NCBI GenBank assembly: GCA_021780115.1
Contig: JAJXZI010000339.1
Location: forward strand, 1 to 46,193
DNA length: 46,193 bases
Direction: 5' to 3'
Source of the DNA: a bacterium
Lineage (GTDB): Bacteria > Verrucomicrobiota > Verrucomicrobiia > Limisphaerales > JAJXZI01
Shown here: piece by piece, positions 1 to 8,703 of the stretch
Numbering within the stretch: the stretch's first letter is position 1
Layout: the number at the start of each line of letters is the position of its first letter
Program-made: the position numbers and the translations under genes
Notes under the pieces: model-generated
Seen by the model: only the letters and a program-made list of their open reading frames with translations
The model's database searches: none
What the model was told of the DNA's origin: nothing

Positions 1-2
1 AG

Positions 3-1874
3 AAGCAAGTTACCACACTGAAGGCCGCTGCTGCCGTGTTGGGCGAGCGGATTCCTGACAGTGCGAACTGGTCGCTCCTTCTTGAGTACCCCATCCCTCG
101 CCGGCAGAAGCGAATCGACGCCATTCTCTTGGCCTCCGACGTCATCTTGTGCCTGGAGTTCAAGACGGAGGAGAAAACGCACAGCCGACAAGCGCAGCAG
201 CAAGCCGAGGACTACGCGCTTGACCTGCGGGACTTTCACGAGCAGAGCCGAGGCCAGCGCATCGTGCCAGTCTCGGTGGCGCTCAAGGCTGAATCCGTGG
301 AAGACGAGCGATCAGTTCACACAGACGACCCTGTCCGTCCGGTCGTTTTAGCCTGCGCTCCCGACCTTGGCCAACGCATCGCGTCTGCGTTTCAAAACGA
401 GACCCGTTTAGATCATCCGTCGATTGACGCGACAGCCTGGGATCTATCGGCGTATCGGCCAGTGCCAACCATCATTGAGGCCGCCGAGGCGCTCTTCGCC
501 GGGCACAACGTCCGCGAGATTGCCCACTCCTACGCCGGAGCGATCAACCTCACGCTCACATCGGATAAGCTGGTGGAAATCATCCAGCGCGCTCAGCGGG
601 AGCGACTCAAGGTGGCGTGCTTCGTGACCGGAGTTCCGGGCGCAGGCAAGACACTGGCGGGACTGAACGTGGTCCACAACCCGGTGCTGCGGCAACAGGG
701 CCGTCCCCCCGGCGTCTTTCTTTCAGGCAACGGCCCGCTGGTGAAAATCGTCTCCGCTGCCATCGCGCGCGACTTTCGGCGACGGACCAACGCGGGCGGC
801 GGGGAGAGAACGACTGGAACTTTCATTCAGAACGTCCACGCCTTCGTTCGCGACGCGCTCGACAAGCCAGACAAGGCGCCTGCTGAGAACGTCATCGTGT
901 TCGACGAAGCCCAGCGCGCCTGGGACGCGGCCCATAACGCGAAGAAGACCGGTTCCGAACTGTCAGAGCCGGAAACCGTGTTGTCCATCATGGACCGGCA
1001 TCGCGACTGGGCCGTCGTGGTCGCGCTGGTGGGTGGCGGACAGGAAATCCACAACGGCGAAGCGGGACTGGCTGAATGGGGTCGCAGTCTGTGCGCGCGG
1101 TTCCCGCACTGGCGCATAGCGGTTTCGCCTCAAGCTCTCGCGGGTGACACCAGTGTTTCTGGGCATCGGCTATTTCCAGACGGAAACAGCGTTCCTTCGC
1201 CGCTCATCCAAGAGCCGGCGCTTCATCTCGAAGTAAACGTCCGCTCCTTTCGGGCACGGCGCCTTGCTGACTGGGTGGAAGCCCTTCTGGCTAACGATGC
1301 CTCGAAAGCTTCCGCCATCGTCTGCGACTTGCAGGATTTCCCGTTAACGCTGACGCGTTCGCTTGCGACGGCGCGGGCGTGGCTTCGGGAGTACGCACGC
1401 GGCCTTCGTCGGTGCGGACTGGTTGCCAGTTCTGGTGCGATTCGCCTCCGCCCTGAGGGACTCGAACTATCGTCCGGTTTCCGCCAGGGCAATCGCGATC
1501 TCTACGTTCACTGGTTCCTCGCAGAACCGTCAGACGTGCGCTCCTCGAACCAACTCGAAGTGGCGGCTTCTGAATTCGAATGCCAGGGCCTGGAACTCGA
1601 CTGGGTTGGAGTCTGCTGGGGTGGGGACTTGCTTCGGAACCTCCACAGTGGAGGCTGGGTTTTTCGGTGCTTCTCCGGCAGCCGCTGGGGCAGCGTCACA
1701 AAGGACATCGACAGGCAATACCTTCTCAACACCTACCGCGTTTTGATGACCCGCGCTCGTGAAGGCATGGTCATTTGGGTGCCGACTGGAGACGCGAGCG
1801 ACCCCACGCGGTCTCCGTCTGAGTTCGATGCGGTTGCCGACTACCTCAGCCGCTGCGGCATGCCGAGACTGTAG
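3..1874 (+). CDS. DUF2075-type nuclease-helicase-like protein (5' partial)
   Basis: The reading frame is open to the left edge, so the N-terminus is missing; the GTG at 36 is only the first in-window start candidate. Counting from that GTG, the N-terminal part has RIDAILL (about 26-32) followed by ILCLEFK (about 37-43), a spacing that fits a PD-(D/E)XK nuclease core. A P-loop TGVPGAGKT lies near residue 198 and a Walker B VIVFDEAQ near 287. The C-terminus, with NTYRVLMTRAREGMVIWVP, matches the helicase-like end of DUF2075/SF1-type proteins. The likely role is DNA processing, possibly in phage defence, as DUF2075 proteins often sit in accessory DNA. The family call is firm and the role is inferred. 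No partner gene is visible on this side of the edge. Confidence 0.8.
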   Translation, partial: KQVTTLKAAAAVLGERIPDSANWSLLLEYPIPRRQKRIDAILLASDVILCLEFKTEEKTHSRQAQQQAEDYALDLRDFHEQSRGQRIVPVSVALKAESVEDERSVHTDDPVRPVVLACAPDLGQRIASAFQNETRLDHPSIDATAWDLSAYRPVPTIIEAAEALFAGHNVREIAHSYAGAINLTLTSDKLVEIIQRAQRERLKVACFVTGVPGAGKTLAGLNVVHNPVLRQQGRPPGVFLSGNGPLVKIVSAAIARDFRRRTNAGGGERTTGTFIQNVHAFVRDALDKPDKAPAENVIVFDEAQRAWDAAHNAKKTGSELSEPETVLSIMDRHRDWAVVVALVGGGQEIHNGEAGLAEWGRSLCARFPHWRIAVSPQALAGDTSVSGHRLFPDGNSVPSPLIQEPALHLEVNVRSFRARRLADWVEALLANDASKASAIVCDLQDFPLTLTRSLATARAWLREYARGLRRCGLVASSGAIRLRPEGLELSSGFRQGNRDLYVHWFLAEPSDVRSSNQLEVAASEFECQGLELDWVGVCWGGDLLRNLHSGGWVFRCFSGSRWGSVTKDIDRQYLLNTYRVLMTRAREGMVIWVPTGDASDPTRSPSEFDAVADYLSRCGMPRL

Positions 1875-1923
1875 GCGAGACTGCCTGGGGCGGCTGGCAG
1901 CATTTTGGAACTCGTGCTTCAGT

Positions 1924-2485
1924 TCAGTTGAGGGATGAATTCCCAGTGACTTCAAGCGCGACTGGCCAGCCGCTGCGGGCGTAGCGGCGGCGCTTGGCCT
2001 CTTCTATCTCGGGCAGGACGAGTTGCGCTTCGGGCCAGGATTCCTCGTCCCTGCCGTAGTCCAGCGCGTTGTCGGGGTGCAGGCCGGGGAAGAGGAAGAG
2101 CAGCGCGTGCCAGCCGCGGAGGAATTCCTCCTTGGGCAACGCCCGCAAGGCGCGCCGATCCAGCTTGGCCAAGCACTCCAACTCGTGGGCGACGGCGGCG
2201 CGGGAATGGGGAGCACACGCGGCCCGCGTGTCGTTCGCGACGGCCCGCCGCGAACCATCGAGAGTCTGACTGGAGGTGCGTTCGGCGAGACCGCCGAACG
2301 CGGCAGGCGGGCCGCCTGCGCTCCCCAGAAACTCCTTCGGCGCCGGGCCGGTTGATATTGATCTCCTTCTCCACCGCCTTGGACTGCGGTCCGCCGGTGG
2401 GTTTGGCGTTCTTCTGCTTGGTCAGCGAAATGCCGTCGCCGGCAATCAGGGAGCGGAGTGCATCCGCGGCGGGCGGAAGCGCTTT
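1924..2485 (-). pseudogene. Gene remnant downstream of oppD, interrupted by a palindromic element
   Basis: The minus strand shows coding-like sequence in two frames. Directly after the oppD stop, in the same frame, it reads LIAGDGISLTKQKNAKPTGG up to about VEKEININ. After the 119-bp element at 2208-2326, coding resumes in another frame as LDRRALRALPKEEFLRGWHA and ends in GNSSLN with a TGA at 1924. The final 85 codons have normal GC-rich codon use. No start codon with a ribosome binding site is visible for the first part. I read this as one small gene broken by insertion of the repeat. It could instead be a short intact gene starting at the TTG at 2181. No family is recognised. Confidence 0.35.
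2208..2326. repeat. Palindromic dispersed element with covarying hairpin ends
   Basis: This 119-bp unit begins GGGGAGC and ends GCTCCCC. Each end continues into a hairpin: ACACGCG/CGCGTGT at 2215-2231 and GCAGGCGG/CCGCCTGC at 2303-2319. Read inward on their own strands, the two 24-nt ends differ at four positions. These form two base pairs, each changed compensatorily so that both hairpins survive. Two inner hairpins follow: GTTCGCG/CGCGAAC at 2233-2255 and the 10-bp GCGTTCGGCG/CGCCGAACGC at 2278-2301. It looks like a REP- or MITE-type non-autonomous element. Confidence 0.75.
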
Positions 2486-3442
2486 TTACTTCCAGTACGG
2501 GCACCGCACCCAGCGCTGCGGCTCGACTTCCACCAGTTCGGGAATCGCGCGGGAACACTCCGGTTTCGCGATCGGGCAGCGCGGCGCGAAGCGGCAGCCG
2601 GGCGGGAAATCACCGTGGCGCGGCACGGTGCCGGGGATCGTCGCCAACCGGGTGGCGCCGCCGCCGGGTTTCGGCACGGAGTGGATCAGCGCCCGGGTGT
2701 AGGGATGCCACGGCCGGCGCAGCAACTGCGCCGCGGGCGCCCGCTCCACGATCTGTCCGGCATACATCACCGCCACGCGGTCGGCCATGTCGCCGACGAT
2801 GCCCAGGTTGTGCGTGATGAGCAGGATGGCCATGCCGAGGCGCTGCTGGAGGTCGCGGAGCAGTTCGAGAATTTGTGCCTGGATGGTCACGTCGAGCGCG
2901 GTGGTCGGCTCGTCGGCCACCAGCAGCTTCGGCTCGCTGGCCAGCGCCATCGCCAGCATCACCCGCTGCTGCATCCCGCCGGACATCTGCCACGGGTAAT
3001 CCCGGAGGCGCGCTTCCGGCGCGGGGATTTTCACCAGTTGGAGCAGGCGGACCACCTCCGCGTCCGTCGCCTGGTCCGGGCGATGCAGCTTGAGGGACTC
3101 CTTGATCTGGCTGCCGACGCGGAAGACCGGGTTCAGCGACACGCCCGGTTCCTGGAACACGTAGCTCACCACGCCGCCGCGAATCCGGCGCAACGCGGCC
3201 GGGGTCATCCGCAGCACGTCGTGGCCGTCGAGCAGGATTTCGCCGCCGGCGTAGCGGGCGGGCGGCGTCGGCACCAGCCGGGCGATGGACAGGGCGGTGA
3301 CGCTCTTGCCGCAGCCGCTCTCGCCCGCCAGGCAGAGTGTTTCCCCGGTCCCGACGGTCAGGGACACCCCGTCCACGGCGCGCAGGCTCGTTTCGCCGGT
3401 GACGAAGTCGAGCGTCAGGTTCCGGATTTCGAGCAGCGGCAT
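2486..3442 (-). CDS. Oligopeptide/dipeptide ABC transporter ATPase (OppD/DppD-like)
   Basis: This is the ATP-binding subunit of a peptide/nickel-class ABC importer; it powers uptake through inner-membrane permeases. The 318 residues from ATG 3442 (MPLLEIRN) are the usual family length, so the longer ORF reaching 3631 is not used. Visible motifs are Walker [10 protein letters not shown] (near 40), the signature MSGGMQQR, Walker [13 protein letters not shown] and the switch His in LLITHNLG. The C-terminal oligopeptide-binding extension has the family cysteines ([15 protein letters not shown]). No permease, OppF or binding protein lies next to it, so it is an orphan or its partners are elsewhere. 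It is divergent from the GNAT gene across 187 bp. Confidence 0.92.
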   Translation of the reverse strand: MPLLEIRNLTLDFVTGETSLRAVDGVSLTVGTGETLCLAGESGCGKSVTALSIARLVPTPPARYAGGEILLDGHDVLRMTPAALRRIRGGVVSYVFQEPGVSLNPVFRVGSQIKESLKLHRPDQATDAEVVRLLQLVKIPAPEARLRDYPWQMSGGMQQRVMLAMALASEPKLLVADEPTTALDVTIQAQILELLRDLQQRLGMAILLITHNLGIVGDMADRVAVMYAGQIVERAPAAQLLRRPWHPYTRALIHSVPKPGGGATRLATIPGTVPRHGDFPPGCRFAPRCPIAKPECSRAIPELVEVEPQRWVRCPYWK

Positions 3443-3629
3443 GGAGGCGGGGCGGCTGGGCCGGACTGGTGGTTCGCGGGCACGCCGCCTTGGGTAAATC
3501 ATCCCCGGGGCGAAGGAAAGTCCGAATGCCGGCCCACGCGGCCGCATCCCCCGGCGCGCGGCGTGACGGCGGCTGGTTGACGGGGTCGCCGGGCGCCGGC
3601 ACCTTGGCGGCGCCTCTTGAGGCAAACGC

Positions 3630-4118
3630 ATGGCCGAAATCGTCCCAGCCTACGCGGGCAGCGAATTGCAGGCGGTGAAGTCGCTCATCGTCGAATACGC
3701 CGTCTCGCTGCAGTTCCACCATTGCTTCGACACCTTCGCGGACGAGTTGGCCCGGCTGCCGGGCGAATACGCGCCGCCGACCGGCCGGCTGTTCCTGGCG
3801 CGGCACGCGGGCGAACCCGCCGGCTGCGGGGCGCTGCGGCGCAATCCCGACGGCGTGGCCGAAATGAAGCGCCTCTATGTCCGGCCCCAGTGCCGGGGAT
3901 TGGGCCTCGGGCGGAGGTTGGCGGAAGCGCTGATGCGGGAAGCGCAGCGCGCCGGCCATCGGCGGATGCGCCTCGACACGTTGCCGTCCATGACCGCGGC
4001 CATTGCGCTCTACCAGTCGCTGGGGTTCCAGCGGGTCGCCGAAGCGGTGCGCTGCGGCTCTTCGGTCCCGTCGTTGCTGATGGAACTGGATTTCCCGGCG
4101 CCGCAACCGCCGGGGTGA
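3630..4118 (+). CDS. GNAT family N-acetyltransferase
   Basis: This 162-residue protein transfers an acetyl group from acetyl-CoA to an unknown amine. The GNAT core is clear: the strand AEMKRLYVRPQCRG is followed by the acetyl-CoA pyrophosphate loop RGLGLGRRL (Q/RxxGxG/A type), then MRLDTLPSMTAAIALYQSLGF, the usual beta5-alpha4 segment. The product is a single domain of normal length with no signal peptide. It ends 85 bp before the ECF sigma gene and could be transcribed independently. The substrate cannot be predicted from sequence. Confidence 0.9.
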   Translation: MAEIVPAYAGSELQAVKSLIVEYAVSLQFHHCFDTFADELARLPGEYAPPTGRLFLARHAGEPAGCGALRRNPDGVAEMKRLYVRPQCRGLGLGRRLAEALMREAQRAGHRRMRLDTLPSMTAAIALYQSLGFQRVAEAVRCGSSVPSLLMELDFPAPQPPG

Positions 4119-4168
4119 ACGCGTCCGGTTTCGGATTTGACCGCTGCCGCCGCGGCCCACCCAAAACA

Positions 4169-4196
4169 TTGTCCGCCCGGTGGTGTTTGCTAAAGT
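4169..4196 (+). promoter_or_regulatory. Candidate promoter of the ECF sigma operon
   Basis: TTGTCC (4169-4174), a 16-nt spacer, then TAAAGT (4191-4196). The ATG at 4204 lies 7 nt further on, so a transcript from here would start at or next to the start codon and be nearly leaderless. Confidence 0.4.
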
Positions 4197-4203
4197 GGGC
4201 CAG

Positions 4204-4809
4204 ATGCCAGTCGATGCCGATGCCGAGCTGATGCGCCGCGTCAAGCGCGGCGACATGCGCGCCTTCGCCGAACTGGTGGACAAATACCAGCAGCCGGTGA
4301 TGAACCTGCTGGCGCGCACGTTGCGCGACGAGACCGAGGCGGAGGACCTCGCCCAGAACGTCTTCGTCCAGATCTTCAAGTCGGCGGACCGCTACCGCGA
4401 ATCGGCGAAGTTCACCACCTGGCTGTACACCATCGCGCGCAACCTGTGCCTGAATGAAATCCGCCGTCGCGCGCGCCACCCGGCCGAACCGCTCGACGGC
4501 CCGCCGACCGAACACGCCGACCAGCCCGCGCGCCAGTACGAGGACCGGAAGGTGTTTTCGCCGCCGGACGCGCTGCTCCACGGCGAACTGGAGGAGAAAA
4601 TCGAGGAGGCGTTGGCCAGCCTGCCGGAGAACCAGCGCACCGCCCTGTTGCTCTGCCGGCAGGAGGAATTGAGTTACGAGGAAATCGCGACGGTGCTGGG
4701 CTGTTCGGTCGCGGCCACCAAGTCGCTCATCCATCGCGGGCGGGAAACGCTGAAGCAGAAATTGAAGCCGTATCTGCAAACCGGCGCGTGGAAGGACGCG
4801 CCAAAATGA
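4204..4809 (+). CDS. ECF-type RNA polymerase sigma factor
   Basis: This sigma-70 family extracytoplasmic-function sigma factor redirects RNA polymerase to a stress or envelope regulon. Region 2 is seen in AFAELVDKYQQPVMNLLART and EDLAQNVFVQIFK with FTTWLYTIARNLC. Region 4 is seen in LPENQRTALLLCRQEELSYEEIA followed by the helix-turn-helix around VAATKSLIHRGRETLK. ATG 4204 (MPVDADAELMRRV, 201 aa) is preferred over the upstream GTG at 4180 because the extra eight residues are atypical and overlap a candidate -10 box. It is followed 45 bp later by a membrane-anchored anti-sigma candidate, the usual arrangement. Confidence 0.93.
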   Translation: MPVDADAELMRRVKRGDMRAFAELVDKYQQPVMNLLARTLRDETEAEDLAQNVFVQIFKSADRYRESAKFTTWLYTIARNLCLNEIRRRARHPAEPLDGPPTEHADQPARQYEDRKVFSPPDALLHGELEEKIEEALASLPENQRTALLLCRQEELSYEEIATVLGCSVAATKSLIHRGRETLKQKLKPYLQTGAWKDAPK

Positions 4810-4854
4810 AAGCAACTTTGGCGCGCGGACGGTTTTTATATTGCTGAAAACCCG

Positions 4855-5349
4855 ATGAACAACGCCTCGCTTTACCAACGGCTGCGGGAAACCGGCTGGC
4901 GGCGCGACCTCAGCGGCGCGGAGACGGCCGAGTTGCGCGCCTGGCTCGCCGCGCATCCGGAGGCCCGGCCGGACTGGGAACTGGAAGAGCAGTTGACCCG
5001 GTCCCTGCGCGGGTTGCGGGCGGTGCCAGTGGCGTCGAACTTCACGGCGCGCGTCCTCCAGGCGGTGGAGACGCAGTGCGACGTCCCGGCGCGCGCGGCC
5101 GGGCGGCGCTGGTGGCGTCCCTTGGTCTGGGCGCCCCGTTTCGCCTGGCTGGCGGTGGCGCTGGCGGCGGGACTGTTCACCTACCATCAGCACGAAGCCG
5201 CCCAGCGGCACGCGCTCGGCGAGAAGATTGCCGCCGTTTCCAACGTGAAGACCGTGCCGAGTCCGGAAATCCTCCAGGATTTCGACGCGATCCGCCGCCT
5301 GGGGCAGGCCCCGCCCGCCGACGTGGCCCTGCTGAAGGTCCTGGAATGA
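4855..5349 (+). CDS. Membrane-anchored anti-sigma factor candidate
   Basis: This 164-residue protein probably binds the ECF sigma factor encoded just upstream. The N-terminal cytoplasmic half (LSGAETAELRAWLAAHPEAR) resembles the helical N-domain found in anti-sigma proteins of such operons. No zinc-binding HxxxCxxC motif is present. One membrane helix is visible (FAWLAVALAAGLFTY, about 101-115), and the remainder would lie outside the membrane. Its stop overlaps the next ATG (ATGA), which points to coupled translation. The role is inferred from position and topology; sequence alone is weak. Confidence 0.7.
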   Translation: MNNASLYQRLRETGWRRDLSGAETAELRAWLAAHPEARPDWELEEQLTRSLRGLRAVPVASNFTARVLQAVETQCDVPARAAGRRWWRPLVWAPRFAWLAVALAAGLFTYHQHEAAQRHALGEKIAAVSNVKTVPSPEILQDFDAIRRLGQAPPADVALLKVLE

Positions 5350-6293
5350 GGCTCCGCCCGGCGAGAAATCTGATCGCCGCCGCGCTCCTGGTGGTGCGGC
5401 TGCCCGCGTTCGCCGCCGACGCCCCGCCGGCCCCGAACAGCGCCCCGCCCGCCCGGTGCCCGGTGGATTTCTTCCGCGAACTGCTGGCGATGGACCCGGA
5501 CGAGCGGCCCCGGGCGCTGACGAACCGTCCGCCGGAACTGCGGCAGCAAATCCTCGTCAAAGTGCGCGAATACGAGGCGCTCCCCGCGGACGAACGCGAA
5601 CTGCGGCTGCGGGCGACGGAGTTGCGCTGGTATCTGGTTCCCTTGCTCGCGCTGCCCCGGGTCCGGCAGACCGCGCAGCTTGGAAGCATTCCCCCCAGCC
5701 TCCGCAAGCTGGTGGAGGCACGGCTCGTGCAGTGGAACCTGTATCCGCCCGGCCTGCAGAAGCAACTCCTGGAAGACGACCAGAACACGCAGCTTTACCT
5801 CCAGTTCGCGGCCGGCACCCCGAGGCAAAAGCAGACGCTGTTGCAAAGCCTGACCCCGGCGGAGCGGCAGAACATGGAGCGAAAGATCCTTTACCCGCCG
5901 GGGCTGGATCATTCCCTCAGCGGACTGGGCCAGTTCCTCGATCTGACGGCCGAGGAGAAGAGCCGGGTGCTGGCGTCCCTTTCGGAGACGGAACGTCAGC
6001 AGATCGCCCGGACGCTGCGGATGTTCGAGGACCTGCCGCGCCCCCAGCGCCTCCAGTGCGTGCGCTCGTTTGAGAAGTTCGCCGGACTCAGCCCGCAGGA
6101 ACAGCAGCGGTTCCTGCGGAATGCCGAACGCTGGGAGGCCATGACGCCCGCCGAGCGCGACACCTGGCGCAAGCTCGTCCAGCAGGCCCAGTCGCTGCCG
6201 CCCCTGCCGCAGGGACTCGACGAGCCGCCGCCGCCGCCGGTTTCGACCCCGCCGGCTGCCTCCGCCATGCCGGTCGTGACGAACGGCAACTGA
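5346..6293 (+). CDS. DUF3106-like secreted protein, third gene of the sigma operon
   Basis: ATG 5346 overlaps the anti-sigma stop by ATGA and gives 315 aa. A signal peptide is visible (RNLIAAALLVVRLPAFAADA). The mature part consists of repeated helical units with LTPAERQ, LTAEEKSRVLASLSETERQQ, LSPQEQQRFLRNAERW and MTPAERDTWR, the DUF3106 pattern. The C-terminus is proline-rich (EPPPPPVSTPP). DUF3106 genes commonly accompany ECF sigma/anti-sigma pairs, and an envelope or periplasmic role in the same regulatory circuit is likely. The biochemical function is unknown. Confidence 0.8.
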   Translation: MRLRPARNLIAAALLVVRLPAFAADAPPAPNSAPPARCPVDFFRELLAMDPDERPRALTNRPPELRQQILVKVREYEALPADERELRLRATELRWYLVPLLALPRVRQTAQLGSIPPSLRKLVEARLVQWNLYPPGLQKQLLEDDQNTQLYLQFAAGTPRQKQTLLQSLTPAERQNMERKILYPPGLDHSLSGLGQFLDLTAEEKSRVLASLSETERQQIARTLRMFEDLPRPQRLQCVRSFEKFAGLSPQEQQRFLRNAERWEAMTPAERDTWRKLVQQAQSLPPLPQGLDEPPPPPVSTPPAASAMPVVTNGN

Positions 6294-6332
6294 GGGCCAC
6301 GCGGACGAACCGACTCCCGGAACCCGGCCGCC

Positions 6333-7430
6333 TCACCGGGGGATCCACCCAACCGCTTGCGCCGCCTTGACCAAGAAATAGGCCGCCACCCCGCTGGCCG
6401 GGATGGTCAGAATCCAGGCCCAAATGATCCGCTCGACGACGGTGAGCCGGAGCGCGTTGAACCGCTTGGCACAGCCGACGCCCATGATCGACGCCGAGAT
6501 GGCGTGCGTGGTGGAAACGGGCATCCCAAGCGCCGCCGCCGCGAGCAGTACCGTGGCGCCGGTGGTTTCGGCCGCGAAGCCGTGGACGGGATGGAGCCGG
6601 ACCATTTTGTGGCCGAGCGTTTTGATGATGCGCCAGCCGCCGGCGGCCGTGCCGGCACACATGGTCAGCGCGCAGACGACCTTGATCCACACGGCGATTG
6701 CGAGCGGTTGGCCGGGCGGCGGCTCGGGCAATTTCAGGAAGCTGAGCCAGCCGGGAAGACTGGTGAACAGCCCCGCCGCCGTGGCCGTCGCCAGCGCGAG
6801 CGCGAGGATGCCCATCGTTTTCTGCGCGTCATTGGTGCCGTGGCTGAACCCCATGTAGGCGGCACTGAGCAACTGGAGTTTGCCGAAGACCCGGTTCACC
6901 TTGGCCGTCCGCCAGTTGCGCAGGACGAAATAAAGAAACCCCATCAAGAGGAACCCGCCGACAAAGCCGCAGATCGGCGAACTCACCATGGGCACGACCA
7001 CTTTCCAGAGCACGCCCTTGCCCTCCCACCAATGGCTTTTGCCGGGGATGGACCAGATGATCACGCCCCAATTGTTGCTCGTCGCCGCGAGACAGGCGCC
7101 GCACAGACCGCCGACGAGTGCGTGGGACGAACTGGACGGCAGGCCCAGCCGCCAGGTGATCAGGTTCCAGACGATCGCGCCGAGCAGCGCGCAAATGAGG
7201 AGCGGCGAGGTGACGACCTTGGCGTCCACCAGGCCGGAGGCGACGGTCTGGGCCACGGCGGTGCCCCAGAGGGCGCCCAGCAGGTTGGTGGTGGCGGCCA
7301 GCACCACGGCCTGGCGCGGCGTCAGGACTTTGGTGGAAACGACGGTGGCGATGGAGTTGGCCGTGTCGTGGAAGCCGTTGATGTATTCGAACACCAACGC
7401 CACCAGGATGACGGTGAGGATGAGCGTCAT
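6333..7430 (-). CDS. pit: Low-affinity inorganic phosphate transporter (PiT family)
   Basis: This inner-membrane carrier takes up phosphate (as metal phosphate) with protons or sodium. The two PiT signature repeats are present: GFHDTANSIATVV near the N-terminus and GFSHGTNDAQKTMGI in the middle. About ten hydrophobic segments flank them. At 365 aa it is a short-loop PiT of the bacterial kind. It lies 110 bp downstream of the DUF47 (PhoU-like) gene on the same strand, the standard DUF47-pit pairing, where the DUF47 protein is thought to control the carrier. Identification is firm. Confidence 0.95.
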   Translation of the reverse strand: MTLILTVILVALVFEYINGFHDTANSIATVVSTKVLTPRQAVVLAATTNLLGALWGTAVAQTVASGLVDAKVVTSPLLICALLGAIVWNLITWRLGLPSSSSHALVGGLCGACLAATSNNWGVIIWSIPGKSHWWEGKGVLWKVVVPMVSSPICGFVGGFLLMGFLYFVLRNWRTAKVNRVFGKLQLLSAAYMGFSHGTNDAQKTMGILALALATATAAGLFTSLPGWLSFLKLPEPPPGQPLAIAVWIKVVCALTMCAGTAAGGWRIIKTLGHKMVRLHPVHGFAAETTGATVLLAAAALGMPVSTTHAISASIMGVGCAKRFNALRLTVVERIIWAWILTIPASGVAAYFLVKAAQAVGWIPR

Positions 7431-7540
7431 GGCTGCGCGGACGTTGCGGCGGAGGGCCGTGCGGGCAACAAAGCCGAAATCCGAGGACGCTGCGCGCTGT
7501 CGCGCCCCGGCGGCCGGCCATTCACGCGGACGGGCATGGC

Positions 7541-8170
7541 TCAGGAATTCTTCAGGACGATGTGCATGACCACGTTGCCGGCGTCGCGGCAGCGGTCGAT
7601 CACTTTCTCCATCAACTCGTAGAGGTCGCGGATGACCATGGCGCGGATGGCTTCGAAGCGCCCACTGTAGAGGTCGCGCAGCAACTCCATCATCAGCTTG
7701 TCGGCCTCGCCTTCGACATAGTGGAGCTTGTCGTTGAGTTCCTTGATTCGCTCCAGGTGCCGGATGTCGCGGAGTTGGTGGACCATCGTGCGGACCACAT
7801 CGGTGGCCTTCTCCATCATCTCGGCCTGGCGGGCAAAGTCCACGCCCTCCAGGTGGGGCGCGGCCAGGACCAGGCGCTCGGCGAATTTCTCGACAGTCTT
7901 GGGGATTTTATAGAGCGCCAGGGACAGCGCCTCGATGTCTTCGCGGTCCAGGCCGGTCACGAAGGTCTTCACCAGTTCTTCGCTGATCTGCTCGGCGATC
8001 CGCTTCTCTTTGCGGCGGGCGAGCACCAGGTCGTCGAGATGGCCGGCGCTGCGCGGAGACTGCAGGAACCGGATGACCAGCCGGACGCTCTCGTCGGCTT
8101 CCTGCGCGGCCGCTTCCAAGAGACCGTAGAAGCGATCCCCTTTGCCGAAGATTTGCTGAAGGGAAAACAT
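7541..8170 (-). CDS. DUF47 family PhoU-like protein
   Basis: The 209-residue all-helical protein from ATG 8170 (MFSLQQIFGKGDRFYGLLEA) is a standard DUF47/PhoU-like length. The longer ORF up to 8626 adds over 150 residues of low-quality sequence and is not accepted. Typical features are the repeated helix pairs containing EKRIAEQISEELVKTF and HYVEGEADKLMMELLRDLY. The final helix runs IRDLYELMEKVIDRCRDAGN. DUF47 proteins are encoded beside Pit transporters and are believed to regulate phosphate entry; the pit gene follows directly. Both are likely cotranscribed. Confidence 0.92.
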   Translation of the reverse strand: MFSLQQIFGKGDRFYGLLEAAAQEADESVRLVIRFLQSPRSAGHLDDLVLARRKEKRIAEQISEELVKTFVTGLDREDIEALSLALYKIPKTVEKFAERLVLAAPHLEGVDFARQAEMMEKATDVVRTMVHQLRDIRHLERIKELNDKLHYVEGEADKLMMELLRDLYSGRFEAIRAMVIRDLYELMEKVIDRCRDAGNVVMHIVLKNS

Positions 8171-8703
8171 AACGCCGCCAGTTCGCCGGGAAGCGTCGGA
8201 AAAGTCCACGAAAAAGCGCGTCCCATTTCCGGTCGGAAACGAGCGCAAGCACGAACCACCGGAACCCTCGGGCCGACGGTGGTGCCGGCGAACGACTCGC
8301 CGGCTCGTTGGCCCAAAAAAGGGCAAACAATTGCCAAGAATCGGAAGGCGGTGTTCCACGACTCCGGCTAATCTCCGCGTCAGAGATGTCGCGGGGTGCG
8401 GCTCGCCTGCGGAACTGGCTTGGCAGGCATTTCGGGAGAACCCACTTCGCTGACATCTGGACCTCGGCGCGGAGGAAACCTCACCATCCCGCTCGCGGCA
8501 GGCCGTTCGCACCGCATAGCGGGCTGGCATCGCAACTGGACGCCGGATGCGCGGTCCTCCCCCCGGGAGGCCGTGGACATCGGACAGGATGAGATGACAT
8601 TGGAACGCGAACACGCTGTCACGCACGACGCGGAAACATCCCTCAGGCGTGCCGCCCGACGCGACTGGCTTCCAGCGCGGACGCGGAAACGCGCACCCCA
8701 GCC
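8171..8703. other. 533-bp intergenic region between divergent DUF47 and deacetylase genes
   Basis: No convincing gene is seen. It holds an 8-bp perfect hairpin GCCGGCGA-ACGAC-TCGCCGGC (8284-8304) and a segment bounded by AGATGTC (8384-8390) and GACATCT (8452-8458). The latter contains the string CAGGCATTTCG, also found in the repeat inside the MFS gene. Promoters for both flanking genes are expected here, but I cannot place them. Confidence 0.4.

Noticed and set aside
2276-3580. 434-aa plus-strand ORF
   Set aside because: It is the opposite-strand shadow of the OppD gene; composition is Arg/Gly/His-rich with no motif.
8384-8458. Possible copy of the MFS-type repeat in the DUF47-acuC gap
   Set aside because: Only about 11 nt are shared and the inverted ends are 7 bp; recorded in the intergenic entry, not claimed as an element.
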